Below, one piece after another: positions 8,220 to 17,019 of a stretch of 64,000 bases of DNA (positions within the stretch are counted from its first letter, which is position 1; every line of letters begins with the position of its first letter). The stretch spans positions 1,364,001 to 1,428,000 of the forward strand of contig NZ_AP019658.1 of the NCBI RefSeq assembly GCF_009938225.1, written 5' to 3'. This DNA comes from Vibrio ponticus. GTDB taxonomy: Bacteria > Pseudomonadota > Gammaproteobacteria > Enterobacterales > Vibrionaceae. The position numbers and the translations under genes were made by a program. Under the pieces are notes generated by a model, which was not told where the DNA came from, searched no databases, and was given only the letters and a program-made list of their open reading frames with translations.

Positions 8220-9383
8220 TTATTTAGCAGGAAGGTTGTGCTCAACTAACTTCACAAACATTGATGCACCAAGTGGAATGATGCTGTCATTAAAGTCGTA
8301 AGATGGGTTGTGTAGAGACGCCCCCTCGTTGCCAACGAAGAAGTAGCAACCTTCAATCTCTTGAAGCATCCAAGAGAAGTCTTCGCTGCCAGATAGTGGT
8401 CGGCAATCAGCGTTAACCTTGTCTTCTCCAATTAGGTTCGCCGCTATCTTAGCAACAAGTTTGGCCTGTTCTGGATTGTTAACCGTCGCAGGACAACTAC
8501 CGTCACGAACGAGAAGAGTTGCTTTAGCACCGTGCGCTTGGGCTGTCATTTCAACAATCTCTTTTAGTCGCTTAAGCGTAAGTTGGCGAATGCCTTCATC
8601 AAATGCACGAACGCAGCCTTTTAAGGTCGCCGTTTTAGGCATGATGTTGTAAGTACCAGAACCTGCATGCACGTCGGCAAAAGAGAGAACTACCGACTCT
8701 AACGGTGATACGTTACGAGATACGATAGTGTGCGCAGCCATGATGATGTGGCTCATAACCAACGGACAGTCAATCATGCTTTCTGGCATTGCCGCATGAC
8801 CACCCTTGCCTACAATCTCAATATCGAATCGGTCACAGCTTGCCTCAATTGCCCCTTCACGAAGCCAAATGTGACCTTCCGGTACGTGCGGCATGTTGTG
8901 CTGTCCATAAATAACATCACAAGGGAATCGTTCGAATAGACCGTCGTCGATCATAGTCTTTGAACCAGTAAGCTCTTCCTCTGCTGTTTGGAAAATGAAG
9001 TGAACCGTTCCGCTAAATTCTCGATCTTGCGATAAGTACCATGCCGCAGCTAAAAGCGTTGCCATATGACCGTCATGACCGCAAGCATGCATAACACCGC
9101 TATTTTTTGATGCATGTTCGAAATCATTAAGCTCTTCCATTGCTAAAGCATCCATATCAGCGCGAAGACCAACAGCCTTTTCTGATGGATATTTTCCCTT
9201 AAGTACACCAACTAAGCCCGTGCCACCAATGCCAGTATGCACCTCGTCGAATCCGAAACTCTCAAGCATTTTAGCGATCTTCTTTGCCGTTTCATGTTCT
9301 TTGTAGCTAATCTCTGGATACATGTGGAACTCACGTCGCCACTCTGCAAACATGGATTTGTTGATCTCTATTTCTTTTATCAT
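8220..9383 (-). CDS. M20-family metal-dependent amidohydrolase
   Basis: A 387-aa peptidase-M20D/hippurate-hydrolase-like enzyme, close to N-acyl-amino-acid amidohydrolases. The metal-binding motifs are MHACGHDGHMA (near residues 98-108), the EE pair in FQTAEEE (near 132-138) and a C-terminal LSGSEDF. The lid domain begins near IEIVGKGGHAAMP. Such enzymes remove acyl groups from amino acids, giving acid plus free amino acid. Between dsdA and a carrier, the likely product is D-serine or a related amino acid fed to DsdA, for example from an N-acyl-D-serine. That step is inference. No signal peptide, so cytoplasmic. Confidence 0.9.
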   Translation of the reverse strand: MIKEIEINKSMFAEWRREFHMYPEISYKEHETAKKIAKMLESFGFDEVHTGIGGTGLVGVLKGKYPSEKAVGLRADMDALAMEELNDFEHASKNSGVMHACGHDGHMATLLAAAWYLSQDREFSGTVHFIFQTAEEELTGSKTMIDDGLFERFPCDVIYGQHNMPHVPEGHIWLREGAIEASCDRFDIEIVGKGGHAAMPESMIDCPLVMSHIIMAAHTIVSRNVSPLESVVLSFADVHAGSGTYNIMPKTATLKGCVRAFDEGIRQLTLKRLKEIVEMTAQAHGAKATLLVRDGSCPATVNNPEQAKLVAKIAANLIGEDKVNADCRPLSGSEDFSWMLQEIEGCYFFVGNEGASLHNPSYDFNDSIIPLGASMFVKLVEHNLPAK

Positions 9384-9423
9384 TGTGGGTACTCTTTGCT
9401 ATTGGAATTATTAGGAATTTCTT

Positions 9424-9447
9424 AAAAGGAGCGCTACTCTGCGCTCC
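9424..9447 (-). terminator. Attenuator-type terminator between dsdA and amidohydrolase
   Basis: On the minus strand GGAGCGC-AGAGTA-GCGCTCC is followed by TTTT. The stem is strong and the U-run short, which fits partial termination that keeps dsdA expression above the downstream genes. Confidence 0.78.
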
Positions 9448-9458
9448 ATTTTGATTTA

Positions 9459-10790
9459 CTATCGGGCTGACTTCGTTAGGTACGCCGTCATTTCTTCTGC
9501 CGGAACCATGCCGCCACCAGTAGCCCATACAAGGTGTGTTGCGTTCTCTAGCATCTCCGCTGTAAAACCCATTCGCTCTTGGTAACCTTTATCCTTTGAT
9601 ACGTGAACAGGACCAACCATGCCAGATAGTGCTGAAGGCTCTAATTGCACATTCTCTAGCTCTGAAAGGTCGCCCAAGTGCTTGTACATGTTCTCGTCCG
9701 TAATTGTGTAGAAGCCATCAAGCAGACGCTCCATTGCACGACCAACAAAACCAGAAGCACGACCAACCGCTAGACCGTCTGCTGCCGTGATGTTATCGAT
9801 GCCAAGATCTTGAACAGAGATATCGTCATGCAGACCTGTATAAACGCCAAGCAGCATGCAAGGAGAGTGCGTGGGTTCTGCAAAAATACAACGGACATTG
9901 TCACCAAATGCGAGCTTGAGACCGAATGCAACTCCGCCCGGACCACCACCTACACCGCACGGCAGGTAAACGAACAATGGATTGTTGCTATCAACTTTGA
10001 TACCCATATCTTCAAACTGCTTCTTAAGTCGCTCACCAGCAACTGAGTAACCTAGAAAAAGGTTTCTTGAATTCTCATCATCGATGAAGAAACACTTTGG
10101 GTCACCTTTCGCATCTTCGCGACCTTTCTCAACAGCAACGCCGTAATCTTGCTCGTACTCCACAACTGTTACACCTAAAGAACGAAGCTTGTTCTTCTTC
10201 CACGTTCTCGCGTCAGCTGACATGTGAACACTTACCTGAAAGCCAAGCTTTGCACTGATGATACCAATGGACATACCTAAGTTACCCGTAGAGCCCACTG
10301 CGATACTGTGTTCGCTAAAGAACGCCTTAAGCTCATTCGAGTAAAGCTTTTCGTAATTGTCTTCCACTGAAAGCAGCCCAGCATTAATCGCTAGCTCTTC
10401 AGCGTGTTTAAGAACCTCATAAATGCCACCTCGCGCCTTGATAGAGCCAGAGATTGGAAGATGGCTGTCTTTCTTCATTAGCATCTTGCCAGAGATTTTT
10501 ACCCCGTAGTGACCGCATAAATGCTTCTGCATTGCAGGAATTGCTTGAACCTCAGATTCAATAATGCCATTGGTTGCCTCCAGTTCAGGGAATGCTTTAC
10601 ACAAGTATGGCGCGAAGCGCTTAAGTCGTTCACTTGCGTCCTGAACGTCATTTTCATCAAGTCCCACGTAAGGAAGACCAACCTCAAGAGTTGTTGCATT
10701 TGGATTAAACCAAACTAGTTCTTCTAAGTTCATGAGGTTGTGTAGAAGTGGGAAGCTAGAAGTAAGCTCGGCTAGTTTCTCTGGGTTCAT
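9459..10790 (-). CDS. dsdA: D-serine ammonia-lyase (D-serine dehydratase)
   Basis: PLP enzyme converting D-serine to pyruvate and ammonia, which detoxifies D-serine and provides carbon and nitrogen. The 443-aa length equals the E. coli enzyme family length (about 442). The PLP lysine is K118 in SGSIKARGG, the same number as in E. coli DsdA. The phosphate loop [10 protein letters not shown] and the asparagine loop [11 protein letters not shown] are present. The gene is divergent from a DsdC homologue at 11074, the classical dsdC/dsdA arrangement, so activation by D-serine through DsdC is expected. The downstream genes are not the usual dsdX. Confidence 0.96.
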   Translation of the reverse strand: MNPEKLAELTSSFPLLHNLMNLEELVWFNPNATTLEVGLPYVGLDENDVQDASERLKRFAPYLCKAFPELEATNGIIESEVQAIPAMQKHLCGHYGVKISGKMLMKKDSHLPISGSIKARGGIYEVLKHAEELAINAGLLSVEDNYEKLYSNELKAFFSEHSIAVGSTGNLGMSIGIISAKLGFQVSVHMSADARTWKKNKLRSLGVTVVEYEQDYGVAVEKGREDAKGDPKCFFIDDENSRNLFLGYSVAGERLKKQFEDMGIKVDSNNPLFVYLPCGVGGGPGGVAFGLKLAFGDNVRCIFAEPTHSPCMLLGVYTGLHDDISVQDLGIDNITAADGLAVGRASGFVGRAMERLLDGFYTITDENMYKHLGDLSELENVQLEPSALSGMVGPVHVSKDKGYQERMGFTAEMLENATHLVWATGGGMVPAEEMTAYLTKSAR

Positions 10791-11073
10791 TTCTATCTCT
10801 TTATTTTGTGATTAAGGAGCAAAGTTGTATATCAAGTAGTGGAGCAACTTTTAATATTGCTATGGGGTATAATTTTCGGGTTATCCGACAGAACGGTCAA
10901 ACGATCAAAATTCACAACTAAGTTGAGCTAGATTGAAACAAGAAGGGGATGACTTCACATTTTTTGTCTTTATTGGGTATTTTCGTTAAAACTTGAGCAT
11001 TTTGCGTGTTTCTGGCTGTTGCTGATAGTATTCTAGCTCACCACTAAGTTGGCACTTTCACCATGTATCTACC
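10791..11073. promoter_or_regulatory. Divergent dsdA/dsdC control region
   Basis: A 283-base AT-rich gap between divergent genes, where the DsdC binding sites and both promoters must lie. A GGGGTATAATTTTCG stretch near 10864-10878 contains TATAAT on the plus strand. No single LysR box could be chosen with confidence. Confidence 0.5.
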
Positions 11074-12027
11074 ATGTACACAAATAACAGTAACCGAACT
11101 AAAGATTGGGCATTGAGCAGCCACCAACTATCAAAACTTCATACTTTTGAGGCTGCCGCACGTCACCAATCATTCTCACTGGCTGCTGAGGAACTTTCTC
11201 TAACTCCTAGCGCAGTTAGCCACCGGATCAATATTCTTGAAGAAGAACTTGGATTTAAGCTTTTCCATCGATATCACCGAAAGATAAAGATCACCAGTGA
11301 AGGAGAGCGTGTTTATTCTTCATTGTATTCTTCACTGCAAGCAATAAACCAAGAGATTAGTGAAATCAAAAGCAGCGAACTTTCCGGTCAGCTATCTATA
11401 TACTCCAGGCCATCCATTGCTCAGTGCTGGCTAGTTCCTAAGCTGACTGATTTCTACAAGAAATATCCGCTGATAGACCTAAACATCCTTACGGGCAATG
11501 AATACATTAACTTCAACAATTACAACGTTGATGTTGCTATCTACTATGATGACAAGACCCCTGAAGGCATCCATCACGAAAAACTAATGAGCGAATCAAT
11601 TGTCGCTGTGTGTAGCCCTCAATATGCGGAAGATCACCAGCTCATAGGCTGCGTTGACGCTCTTGCTAACTGCACTTTGCTATACGACAAGCAGGCTTGG
11701 GATTACAAGTCAGAATTTAGTGAATGGTCGTTTTGGGCAGAGTCGTTTGGTATCGATTGGTTGGATGATTGTCGCAAAGTTGGCTTTGACCGTTCAGACC
11801 TATCGATTATTTCAGCAATAAATCATGGTGGCGTGGCCATTGGACGTAGTCGATTGATAGATAAGCATATTGAAAGCGGGGTTCTGGTTAAGCCCTTCCC
11901 AAACCTAGAACTTAATTGTAAGCACGACTATTACGCTATCACCCCTTACATGAGCCAAAGTCCAAGAGTTAAAGTCTTTGTTGAGTGGCTTATAGAGAAA
12001 GCACAAGAGGACAACATCAACCTTTGA
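11074..12027 (+). CDS. dsdC: LysR-family activator of D-serine catabolism (DsdC-like)
   Basis: A 317-aa LysR regulator. The N-terminal winged helix (about residues 17-75: SKLHTFEAAARHQSFSLAAEELSLTPSAVSHRIN) and the linker-to-effector stretch SGQLSIYSRPSIAQCWLVP match what I remember of E. coli DsdC closely, including the unusual SRPSIAQCWLVP. It should bind D-serine and activate the divergent dsdA operon. The ribosome site before the chosen ATG is weak; an alternative ATG lies 11 bases upstream in another frame. Family call secure, orthology strong. Confidence 0.92.
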   Translation: MYTNNSNRTKDWALSSHQLSKLHTFEAAARHQSFSLAAEELSLTPSAVSHRINILEEELGFKLFHRYHRKIKITSEGERVYSSLYSSLQAINQEISEIKSSELSGQLSIYSRPSIAQCWLVPKLTDFYKKYPLIDLNILTGNEYINFNNYNVDVAIYYDDKTPEGIHHEKLMSESIVAVCSPQYAEDHQLIGCVDALANCTLLYDKQAWDYKSEFSEWSFWAESFGIDWLDDCRKVGFDRSDLSIISAINHGGVAIGRSRLIDKHIESGVLVKPFPNLELNCKHDYYAITPYMSQSPRVKVFVEWLIEKAQEDNINL

Positions 12028-12361
12028 TGCCAATAACAGATCTATCTTTGGCTAATAATGCTTATTCAAACAATAGTTTCCTGAACAATCCTCAAAGACG
12101 GTCAAAATCCGATAACTTCTCAAATAGATAGGATTGAAACCGGTCGGACAACACCTACGCATAAAAAGCGCCTTTCTGGTTACTCTTTGGCAAGGCAAAG
12201 AGTAACTGGACCGCTTACGAATAAGCTCATGGGATGTGCATGAGTAATAAGCGGGACATACTCCATCGCGACTACTTAACAACTATTAAAAGCGAGATTC
12301 CCGCATGCGCGAGAATGACAATGTTTTAGTTCAGCAGACACTAAAAAACAAAGCTCCCTCT
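12028..12361. repeat. Intergenic region with two palindromic elements
   Basis: No gene is supported. An 11-bp perfect inverted repeat (GTTACTCTTTG / CAAAGAGTAAC, 12179-12206, six-base loop) could terminate dsdC. At 12290-12313 GAGATTCCCGCATGCGCGAGAATGAC is a dispersed gammaproteobacterial hairpin of the type GGGAATC...GTCATTCC. A related copy lies at 49566-49665. Confidence 0.65.
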
Positions 12362-13315
12362 TTAACTCAACGTCACCTCGACTTCCCCATAGCTTCGGAT
12401 CTTCTCAAGCCACTGATTAACCAACTCATCCTCAGGAAGTTCGGCTTCTACGCTGTATTCACGACCAATCTCGGTCGCTTTGCCTTTACCAAAATTATGA
12501 TACGGCAGCACTTCCACCTTCTGAATATTTGCCATCGACTCACCAAGGTGCGCGATTGCAGCAAAGTGTTGATCGGAGAGGTTATAACCTGGGATGATCG
12601 GGCAGCGCAAAATCACCTGCGCGCCAATCTCATTTAACAACTTAAGGTTGGCATCAACCAGCTTACGCGTCATACCGGTAAGTTGTTTATGTAGCGTGTC
12701 GCCTGTCGCCTTATAGTCAAACAAAAACAGATCCACATACGGGGCAATGTCGCGGTAATGATCTGCTTTAGACGCACCGTTGGTTTCAATGCAAACATGA
12801 ATACCATGCTGCTTGCACTTTTTCGCCAGCGCTAAACAGAAATCAAACTGCTTTAACGCCTCGCCACCAGAAAGCGTAATGCCGCCGCCTGATTTATCAA
12901 AGTAGACTTTGTCTTTAATCACTTCGGCAAATACTTCATCGACCGACATTTCTCTGCCGTAAATTTTTAGCGCGTCCTGCATACAGGCATCAACGCACAA
13001 CCCACACGCTTGGCAAACGCCAAAGTCGACTAAATGCAGCCCTTGTTCGGTAAAACTGTGCACACCGTTAGGGCAGACTTGCTCACAGCTGCGGCAACCA
13101 ATGCATTTTTGCGCATTAAAGGCCAACTGCTTTTTACCACTCAGTGATTCAGGGTTATGGCACCACAAACACTTCATTTGACAGCCTTTCATAAACACAG
13201 CAGTGCGCACACCCGGGCCATCATTGACACTGAACTTTTGAATATCAAATACAATACCCATAGGTTGGGTGGCAGTGGTCGCCGTGGTTTGATTGGTAGC
13301 AGAATTGGTTGGCAT
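12362..13315 (-). CDS. Glycyl radical enzyme activase (PflC/PflA type)
   Basis: Radical SAM activating enzyme, about 317 aa from the ATG preceded by TTGAGG; a TTG start 21 bases upstream is less likely. The SAM cluster motif is C45-x3-C49-x2-C52 (GCQMKCLWCHNP). Two additional ferredoxin-like cluster motifs (CIGCRSCEQVCP and CQACGLCVDAC) at about 72-112 are the insert typical of activases for non-PFL glycyl radical enzymes. GGITLSGGEAL is the usual GGE motif. It abstracts hydrogen from the glycine of the enzyme encoded 88 bases upstream at 13404-15695. Same strand, so one operon. Confidence 0.95.
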   Translation of the reverse strand: MPTNSATNQTTATTATQPMGIVFDIQKFSVNDGPGVRTAVFMKGCQMKCLWCHNPESLSGKKQLAFNAQKCIGCRSCEQVCPNGVHSFTEQGLHLVDFGVCQACGLCVDACMQDALKIYGREMSVDEVFAEVIKDKVYFDKSGGGITLSGGEALKQFDFCLALAKKCKQHGIHVCIETNGASKADHYRDIAPYVDLFLFDYKATGDTLHKQLTGMTRKLVDANLKLLNEIGAQVILRCPIIPGYNLSDQHFAAIAHLGESMANIQKVEVLPYHNFGKGKATEIGREYSVEAELPEDELVNQWLEKIRSYGEVEVTLS

Positions 13316-13403
13316 AGCGAGCCTCAATAAAATCAAAGCGGGAAAAAAGAGGGTGACCTAAAACAGCCTAGTCACCCTAATGCTAGTGTTATTGGTTAGA
13401 GAG

Positions 13404-15695
13404 TTAGTCGTTAAGCGTGCGGTTTAAGATTTCTAGCTGCACGTCTTTATCGAGGTTAACGAACTTGGCACTAAAACCACCGACACGAACGACTAAGTTC
13501 GGGTATTTCTCTGGGTTGTGGTAGGCATCTTCTAGCTCCCCTTTACCGACAACACTGACCATGATCTGTGGACCGCCTTGCTCAAAGTAGCCATCAAGCA
13601 GCGCTTCAACAATCATGCGCTTGTTTTGGTACATGTTTTTGCTGAACTTCATGTTTTGCACTGAGCCTGCATGAACTTCAGCTTTGAGCTTCACTAATGA
13701 GTTCAGCATCGCAGTTGGACCATTCTTATCGGCACCACTTTGCGGGTTATTGGCATTACTCATATAAACGCCGCGATGACGACCATCAGCAGAAGCACTG
13801 GTTGCACGTCCCCATTCGGTGTTCACTTGGTTATTGATGATCACCACTAGGTAACTGTCCATGCCGACTTTGGCTGCCGAGTCTTTAATGCCATTACAGA
13901 TGTATTCGTGCATCTCGACGGCAATGTCATCCACATACGCATCGTCGTTACCAAACTTCGGCGCATTGATTAAGTCATACTTCATGCGGTCATAGCCGTC
14001 GAAGTTAACCTTAAGCGCTTGAATCAATTCGGTATAGCTGTATTTGTTATCTTCAAAGATAACTTTCTTGATCGCCGCCAACGAGTCATACGCATTGGTG
14101 TTACCGTAAGTTTCATTAGTGCCGCCAAGCTTATACACACCGCCATCTAGTAGCGCTTTGCTGCGACCGATACAGTCATCAGTCAAGATACTGGTGAACA
14201 AGAAACCGACTTCTTGGTTCATCACCTTATACGAGAATGATTGCGCATTTGAGGTCAGTTCGATGTAGTAATCGAGCAAATCTTTGTAGTTTTGCATTAC
14301 ATCATCAAAGCAAGTGATTTGCTCTGGCTGTAGCAGGGCTGTGCCACCGCTTTTATCCTGTCCATCCCAGAAATCGGTACCGCCAGTCAGGGCGATATTG
14401 AGAATCTTTAGAATATTGATACAGGTATTTGGCGTGCCGACACTTTTGCCTGACAAGACAAACTCACCACAGCCAAACGGTACATAATGCTCAGCATCAC
14501 TTTGCGAGATCTGCATCGAGTTCATTACCGCAGGCACGTTAACGTCATCGTTGTACAAAATTGGGTAAGTTAACCCTTCACCAATTGCATCGAGCGCATC
14601 TTGGTAAACCGCTTGATTCATGCCTTTGTAGATACGTAAGGTAAATTGCGGTTCAGTATCTTTATTCTCACGCACCGCTTGAATGGCAAGTTTGCAGTAA
14701 ACATCGGCATTGTCTGGGTTACGACGACCTAAGCCACCGACCACAACACGACCGTTAACCGTGGTTTTACGCGCTTCAATTAAACGATAGTGAGAGCGAA
14801 TGTAGTTGATCGCTTGGCGTTCAGTAATGCGCCCAGCCTCAAGATCGCCCACCAGCAAATCACCAAGGTAATCATCCATACGACCGAAGTTCACCACCCC
14901 AGAACACAAGCTGTAAAGCCATGAAAGCTGAATACCTTGTAGGAAGGTTTGTGGCTTGTCGGTGCGAATCGCGTTTAGCGCATCAATCAAATCATTCATC
15001 TGATGCTTGCGCGTTAGATCGCCAGTACGCTCTAACTCTTGTGCGCAAAGCTTGATATGAAAATCAATCACGCGCTCGACAATGTCGAAACAGCCTAAAA
15101 ACGCCGTATGCAGTGAAATTGCCTTTTCATCACCGACCTGTTTTGCTGCCGCCAATTGGTCTTTGATACGCGCACGCATGCCGTTGATGCCATTGTCGAT
15201 CAAGGTGTTGTAATCAAGGTACATACCGCTCAAACGTGCAGTCGCAATCGCTGGGTAATTAACGTCAACAAACTTACCTAGCGTGGTTTCAGTAATGGTT
15301 TGACGGAAGTAGATAGAGCGAGTGTCGCGATCTTGCCAGTAGCTAAGTAGCTCATCGACACGGGCATGATCGTGCTCTTCGAGCTCACTTTTAAACGCTT
15401 CCAGTTTGTCGAAATTACAGTAGTGACCGACACCACCTACCGAGGTCACGCTACCAAAACCGATTGGCAAAGCATCTAAACGTCCCACCACGCAGTCTTC
15501 TGCTTCTAGTTGTCTAAATAGAACTGGGTAAAGCTCTGACAAACAGGCAACTTCACGTTGATAAACGTTACTTTCATTATGATGGGCACGAGTGTACGCC
15601 TCCATGATATTTAGCTGCACACTAGCAGGCTTCTCACATGGGATTTTCTTGTTTACATCAACTTGGCTTGGGTTGTTCTCAATTTTGGATGACAT
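13404..15695 (-). CDS. Glycyl radical enzyme (PflD/YbiW-like)
   Basis: A 763-aa PFL-superfamily enzyme. The radical glycine is G740 in RVGGFSAKF near the C-terminus, and the active-site cysteine is C409 in PFGCGEF. The single-cysteine GCGE loop differs from the Cys-Cys pair of true pyruvate formate-lyase, so this is not PFL but a lyase/dehydratase-type member. Length matches E. coli PflD (765 aa). With a fructose-family PTS and a GntR regulator next door, a phosphorylated sugar or polyol substrate is likely. As I recall, PflD and YbiW were recently assigned to 1,5-anhydrohexitol-6-phosphate ring opening. AGGAG gives a firm start. An FNR-like box lies upstream. Confidence 0.92.
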   Translation of the reverse strand: MSSKIENNPSQVDVNKKIPCEKPASVQLNIMEAYTRAHHNESNVYQREVACLSELYPVLFRQLEAEDCVVGRLDALPIGFGSVTSVGGVGHYCNFDKLEAFKSELEEHDHARVDELLSYWQDRDTRSIYFRQTITETTLGKFVDVNYPAIATARLSGMYLDYNTLIDNGINGMRARIKDQLAAAKQVGDEKAISLHTAFLGCFDIVERVIDFHIKLCAQELERTGDLTRKHQMNDLIDALNAIRTDKPQTFLQGIQLSWLYSLCSGVVNFGRMDDYLGDLLVGDLEAGRITERQAINYIRSHYRLIEARKTTVNGRVVVGGLGRRNPDNADVYCKLAIQAVRENKDTEPQFTLRIYKGMNQAVYQDALDAIGEGLTYPILYNDDVNVPAVMNSMQISQSDAEHYVPFGCGEFVLSGKSVGTPNTCINILKILNIALTGGTDFWDGQDKSGGTALLQPEQITCFDDVMQNYKDLLDYYIELTSNAQSFSYKVMNQEVGFLFTSILTDDCIGRSKALLDGGVYKLGGTNETYGNTNAYDSLAAIKKVIFEDNKYSYTELIQALKVNFDGYDRMKYDLINAPKFGNDDAYVDDIAVEMHEYICNGIKDSAAKVGMDSYLVVIINNQVNTEWGRATSASADGRHRGVYMSNANNPQSGADKNGPTAMLNSLVKLKAEVHAGSVQNMKFSKNMYQNKRMIVEALLDGYFEQGGPQIMVSVVGKGELEDAYHNPEKYPNLVVRVGGFSAKFVNLDKDVQLEILNRTLND

Positions 15696-15782
15696 GGTAG
15701 GGCTCCTCGTTATCTTTATGAGCTAACCATAAATCCACACTTAAAATATGTAAATACAAATAACATGGCATTTCTAAAAATG

Positions 15783-15796
15783 ATGATCTTGATCAT
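15783..15796. promoter_or_regulatory. FNR-like box upstream of the glycyl radical enzyme
   Basis: ATGAT-CTTG-ATCAT matches the FNR consensus TTGAT-N4-ATCAA at 8 of 10 positions and is perfectly symmetrical. It sits 88 bases from the start of an enzyme that works only without oxygen. A second, better box lies before the PTS gene. Confidence 0.6.
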
Positions 15797-15885
15797 GCGT
15801 TACAAAAACGAACCAATCGCTTTGTTTTCTTGCCCTAATTTCTGCTAACATCCTCAGCATTAATGGCTCATTCAATAAAAACATA

Positions 15886-15907
15886 ACCTGTATATGTGTT
15901 AACAGGT
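15886..15907. promoter_or_regulatory. Candidate GntR operator
   Basis: The inverted repeat ACCTGT-N10-ACAGGT lies 50 bases before the GntR-family gene and between the divergent promoters. It is a plausible autoregulatory site. No experimentally known consensus supports it. Confidence 0.45.
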
Positions 15908-15957
15908 CTGTTTTTTACTACCAAGAGCCGACTATTTGTAAAGTGATAAGTTGTGTT

Positions 15958-16644
15958 ATGAAGTACGTTGAAGTTTATCAGGCGATAAAAACAGACATCG
16001 TCAGTGGTCTATACCCTGCTTGGTCTCAGCTCGATGGCGAGCACGCGCTATCTAGTCAGTTTGGTGTCAGTCGCCCGACTCTTAGAAAGGCGATCGACAA
16101 ACTTAAGCAGGAGTCATTTGTCCATTCTAGACAGGGTTCTGGCATATTTGTAAACCCACCAGAGTTCTATCAAGACAACAACTTAACCAGTATTTCTGAG
16201 CGTATAAACAAAGACACCGACCTGAAAAACATTGTGTTGCAGTTCGCTTCCGTCAAAGCAGACCAAGCCTTGGCAGACAAGTTTCGCATTGAGGTTGGCG
16301 CAAAGCTGCATCACTTTAAGCGTATGCGTATTATCAACGGTGAGCCGGCGATTTTAGAAGAAACCTGGATGCCAAAAAGCTTGTTCCCAGATTTTAGCGA
16401 AAACCATTGTGAGCAGTCGGTTCTGACCTATATCGAACAACAAGCAGGGCATAATATCAGCCACGACGCGAAAACCATTTCAGGCAAAATCCTTAACGAG
16501 CAAGAAGCGTTTTTACTTCGCGTTGAGCCAAACCACCTCTGCCTATCGATAAAACACAATGTCTATTTGCTCCATTCGGTATTGGCGCAATACACAATAG
16601 AAACCCTAGTTTCCAATGACTTAACCACCGTTTCTATCCGATAA
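15958..16644 (+). CDS. GntR/HutC-family transcriptional regulator
   Basis: About 228 aa. The N-terminal GntR winged helix (about residues 1-70: VYQAIKTDIVSGLYPAWSQL, SRPTLRKAIDKLKQE, RQGSGIFV) is followed by a UTRA ligand-binding domain (about 90-225), which in this family senses sugar phosphates or related metabolites. It is divergent from the glycyl radical operon and upstream of the PTS gene, so it most likely controls both. ATG at 15958 is preferred over GTG at 15943 because the protein then starts MKYVEVYQ like its relatives; ribosome sites are weak for both. It ends at a terminator. Confidence 0.9.
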   Translation: MKYVEVYQAIKTDIVSGLYPAWSQLDGEHALSSQFGVSRPTLRKAIDKLKQESFVHSRQGSGIFVNPPEFYQDNNLTSISERINKDTDLKNIVLQFASVKADQALADKFRIEVGAKLHHFKRMRIINGEPAILEETWMPKSLFPDFSENHCEQSVLTYIEQQAGHNISHDAKTISGKILNEQEAFLLRVEPNHLCLSIKHNVYLLHSVLAQYTIETLVSNDLTTVSIR

Positions 16645-16655
16645 TCAAAACCTTA

Positions 16656-16690
16656 GCGCAGCTATGCGAGATGTATAGCTGTGCTTTTTT
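16656..16690 (+). terminator. Rho-independent terminator of the GntR gene
   Basis: GCGCAGCTAT pairs with ATAGCTGTGC (one G-U) and runs directly into TTTTTT. Confidence 0.9.
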
Positions 16691-16699
16691 ATCAACGTA

Positions 16700-16815
16700 C
16701 CCATTCTCGTTTCTCACCTCTCAATTCTTCTCTTTTCTCTCGTTTCTCACCTCTCAGTTCTTATTTCCCTCTAATCTCTCTCGCTTCTCAACTCTCAGTT
16801 CTCTCTACTCTTCAG
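16700..16815. repeat. Polypyrimidine tract with three imperfect repeats
   Basis: Almost purely C/T on the plus strand for over 100 bases. Three units share TCTCGTTTCTCACCTCTCA or its variant TCTCGCTTCTCAACTCTCA followed by (A/G)TTCT. It is not coding in a convincing way: the short open frame across it has no ribosome site. Confidence 0.75.
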
Positions 16816-16923
16816 CAACTTGACAGTACAAGTAGAAACGTGAACTTGCTCAACTTCGAACCGCTGAACATTCGTTAGCCACTTCACACTTCCCTACAAA
16901 TAAGCCTTAACTCGGTCAATATA

Positions 16924-16937
16924 CTGATTTAGATCAA
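16924..16937. promoter_or_regulatory. FNR-like box upstream of the PTS permease
   Basis: CTGAT-TTAG-ATCAA matches TTGAT-N4-ATCAA at 9 of 10 positions and lies 83 bases before the EIIABC start. Together with the box at 15783-15796 it points to anaerobic activation of the whole sugar pathway. Confidence 0.68.
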
Positions 16938-17019
16938 TCTTAACTAACAAATGCATCACTAAGATTCACTTAAATTTGTAAATACATAAATTCAAACCCT
17001 ACACAAAGAGATCCACACT

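Noticed and set aside
12305-12637. Plus-strand frame overlapping the activase gene
   Set aside because: Most of it is antisense to the activase and it has no recognisable domain.
13404-15695. Annotation as pyruvate formate-lyase
   Set aside because: Only one cysteine (C409, GCGE) is present where PFL has adjacent cysteines, and the neighbours are a sugar PTS and a GntR regulator.
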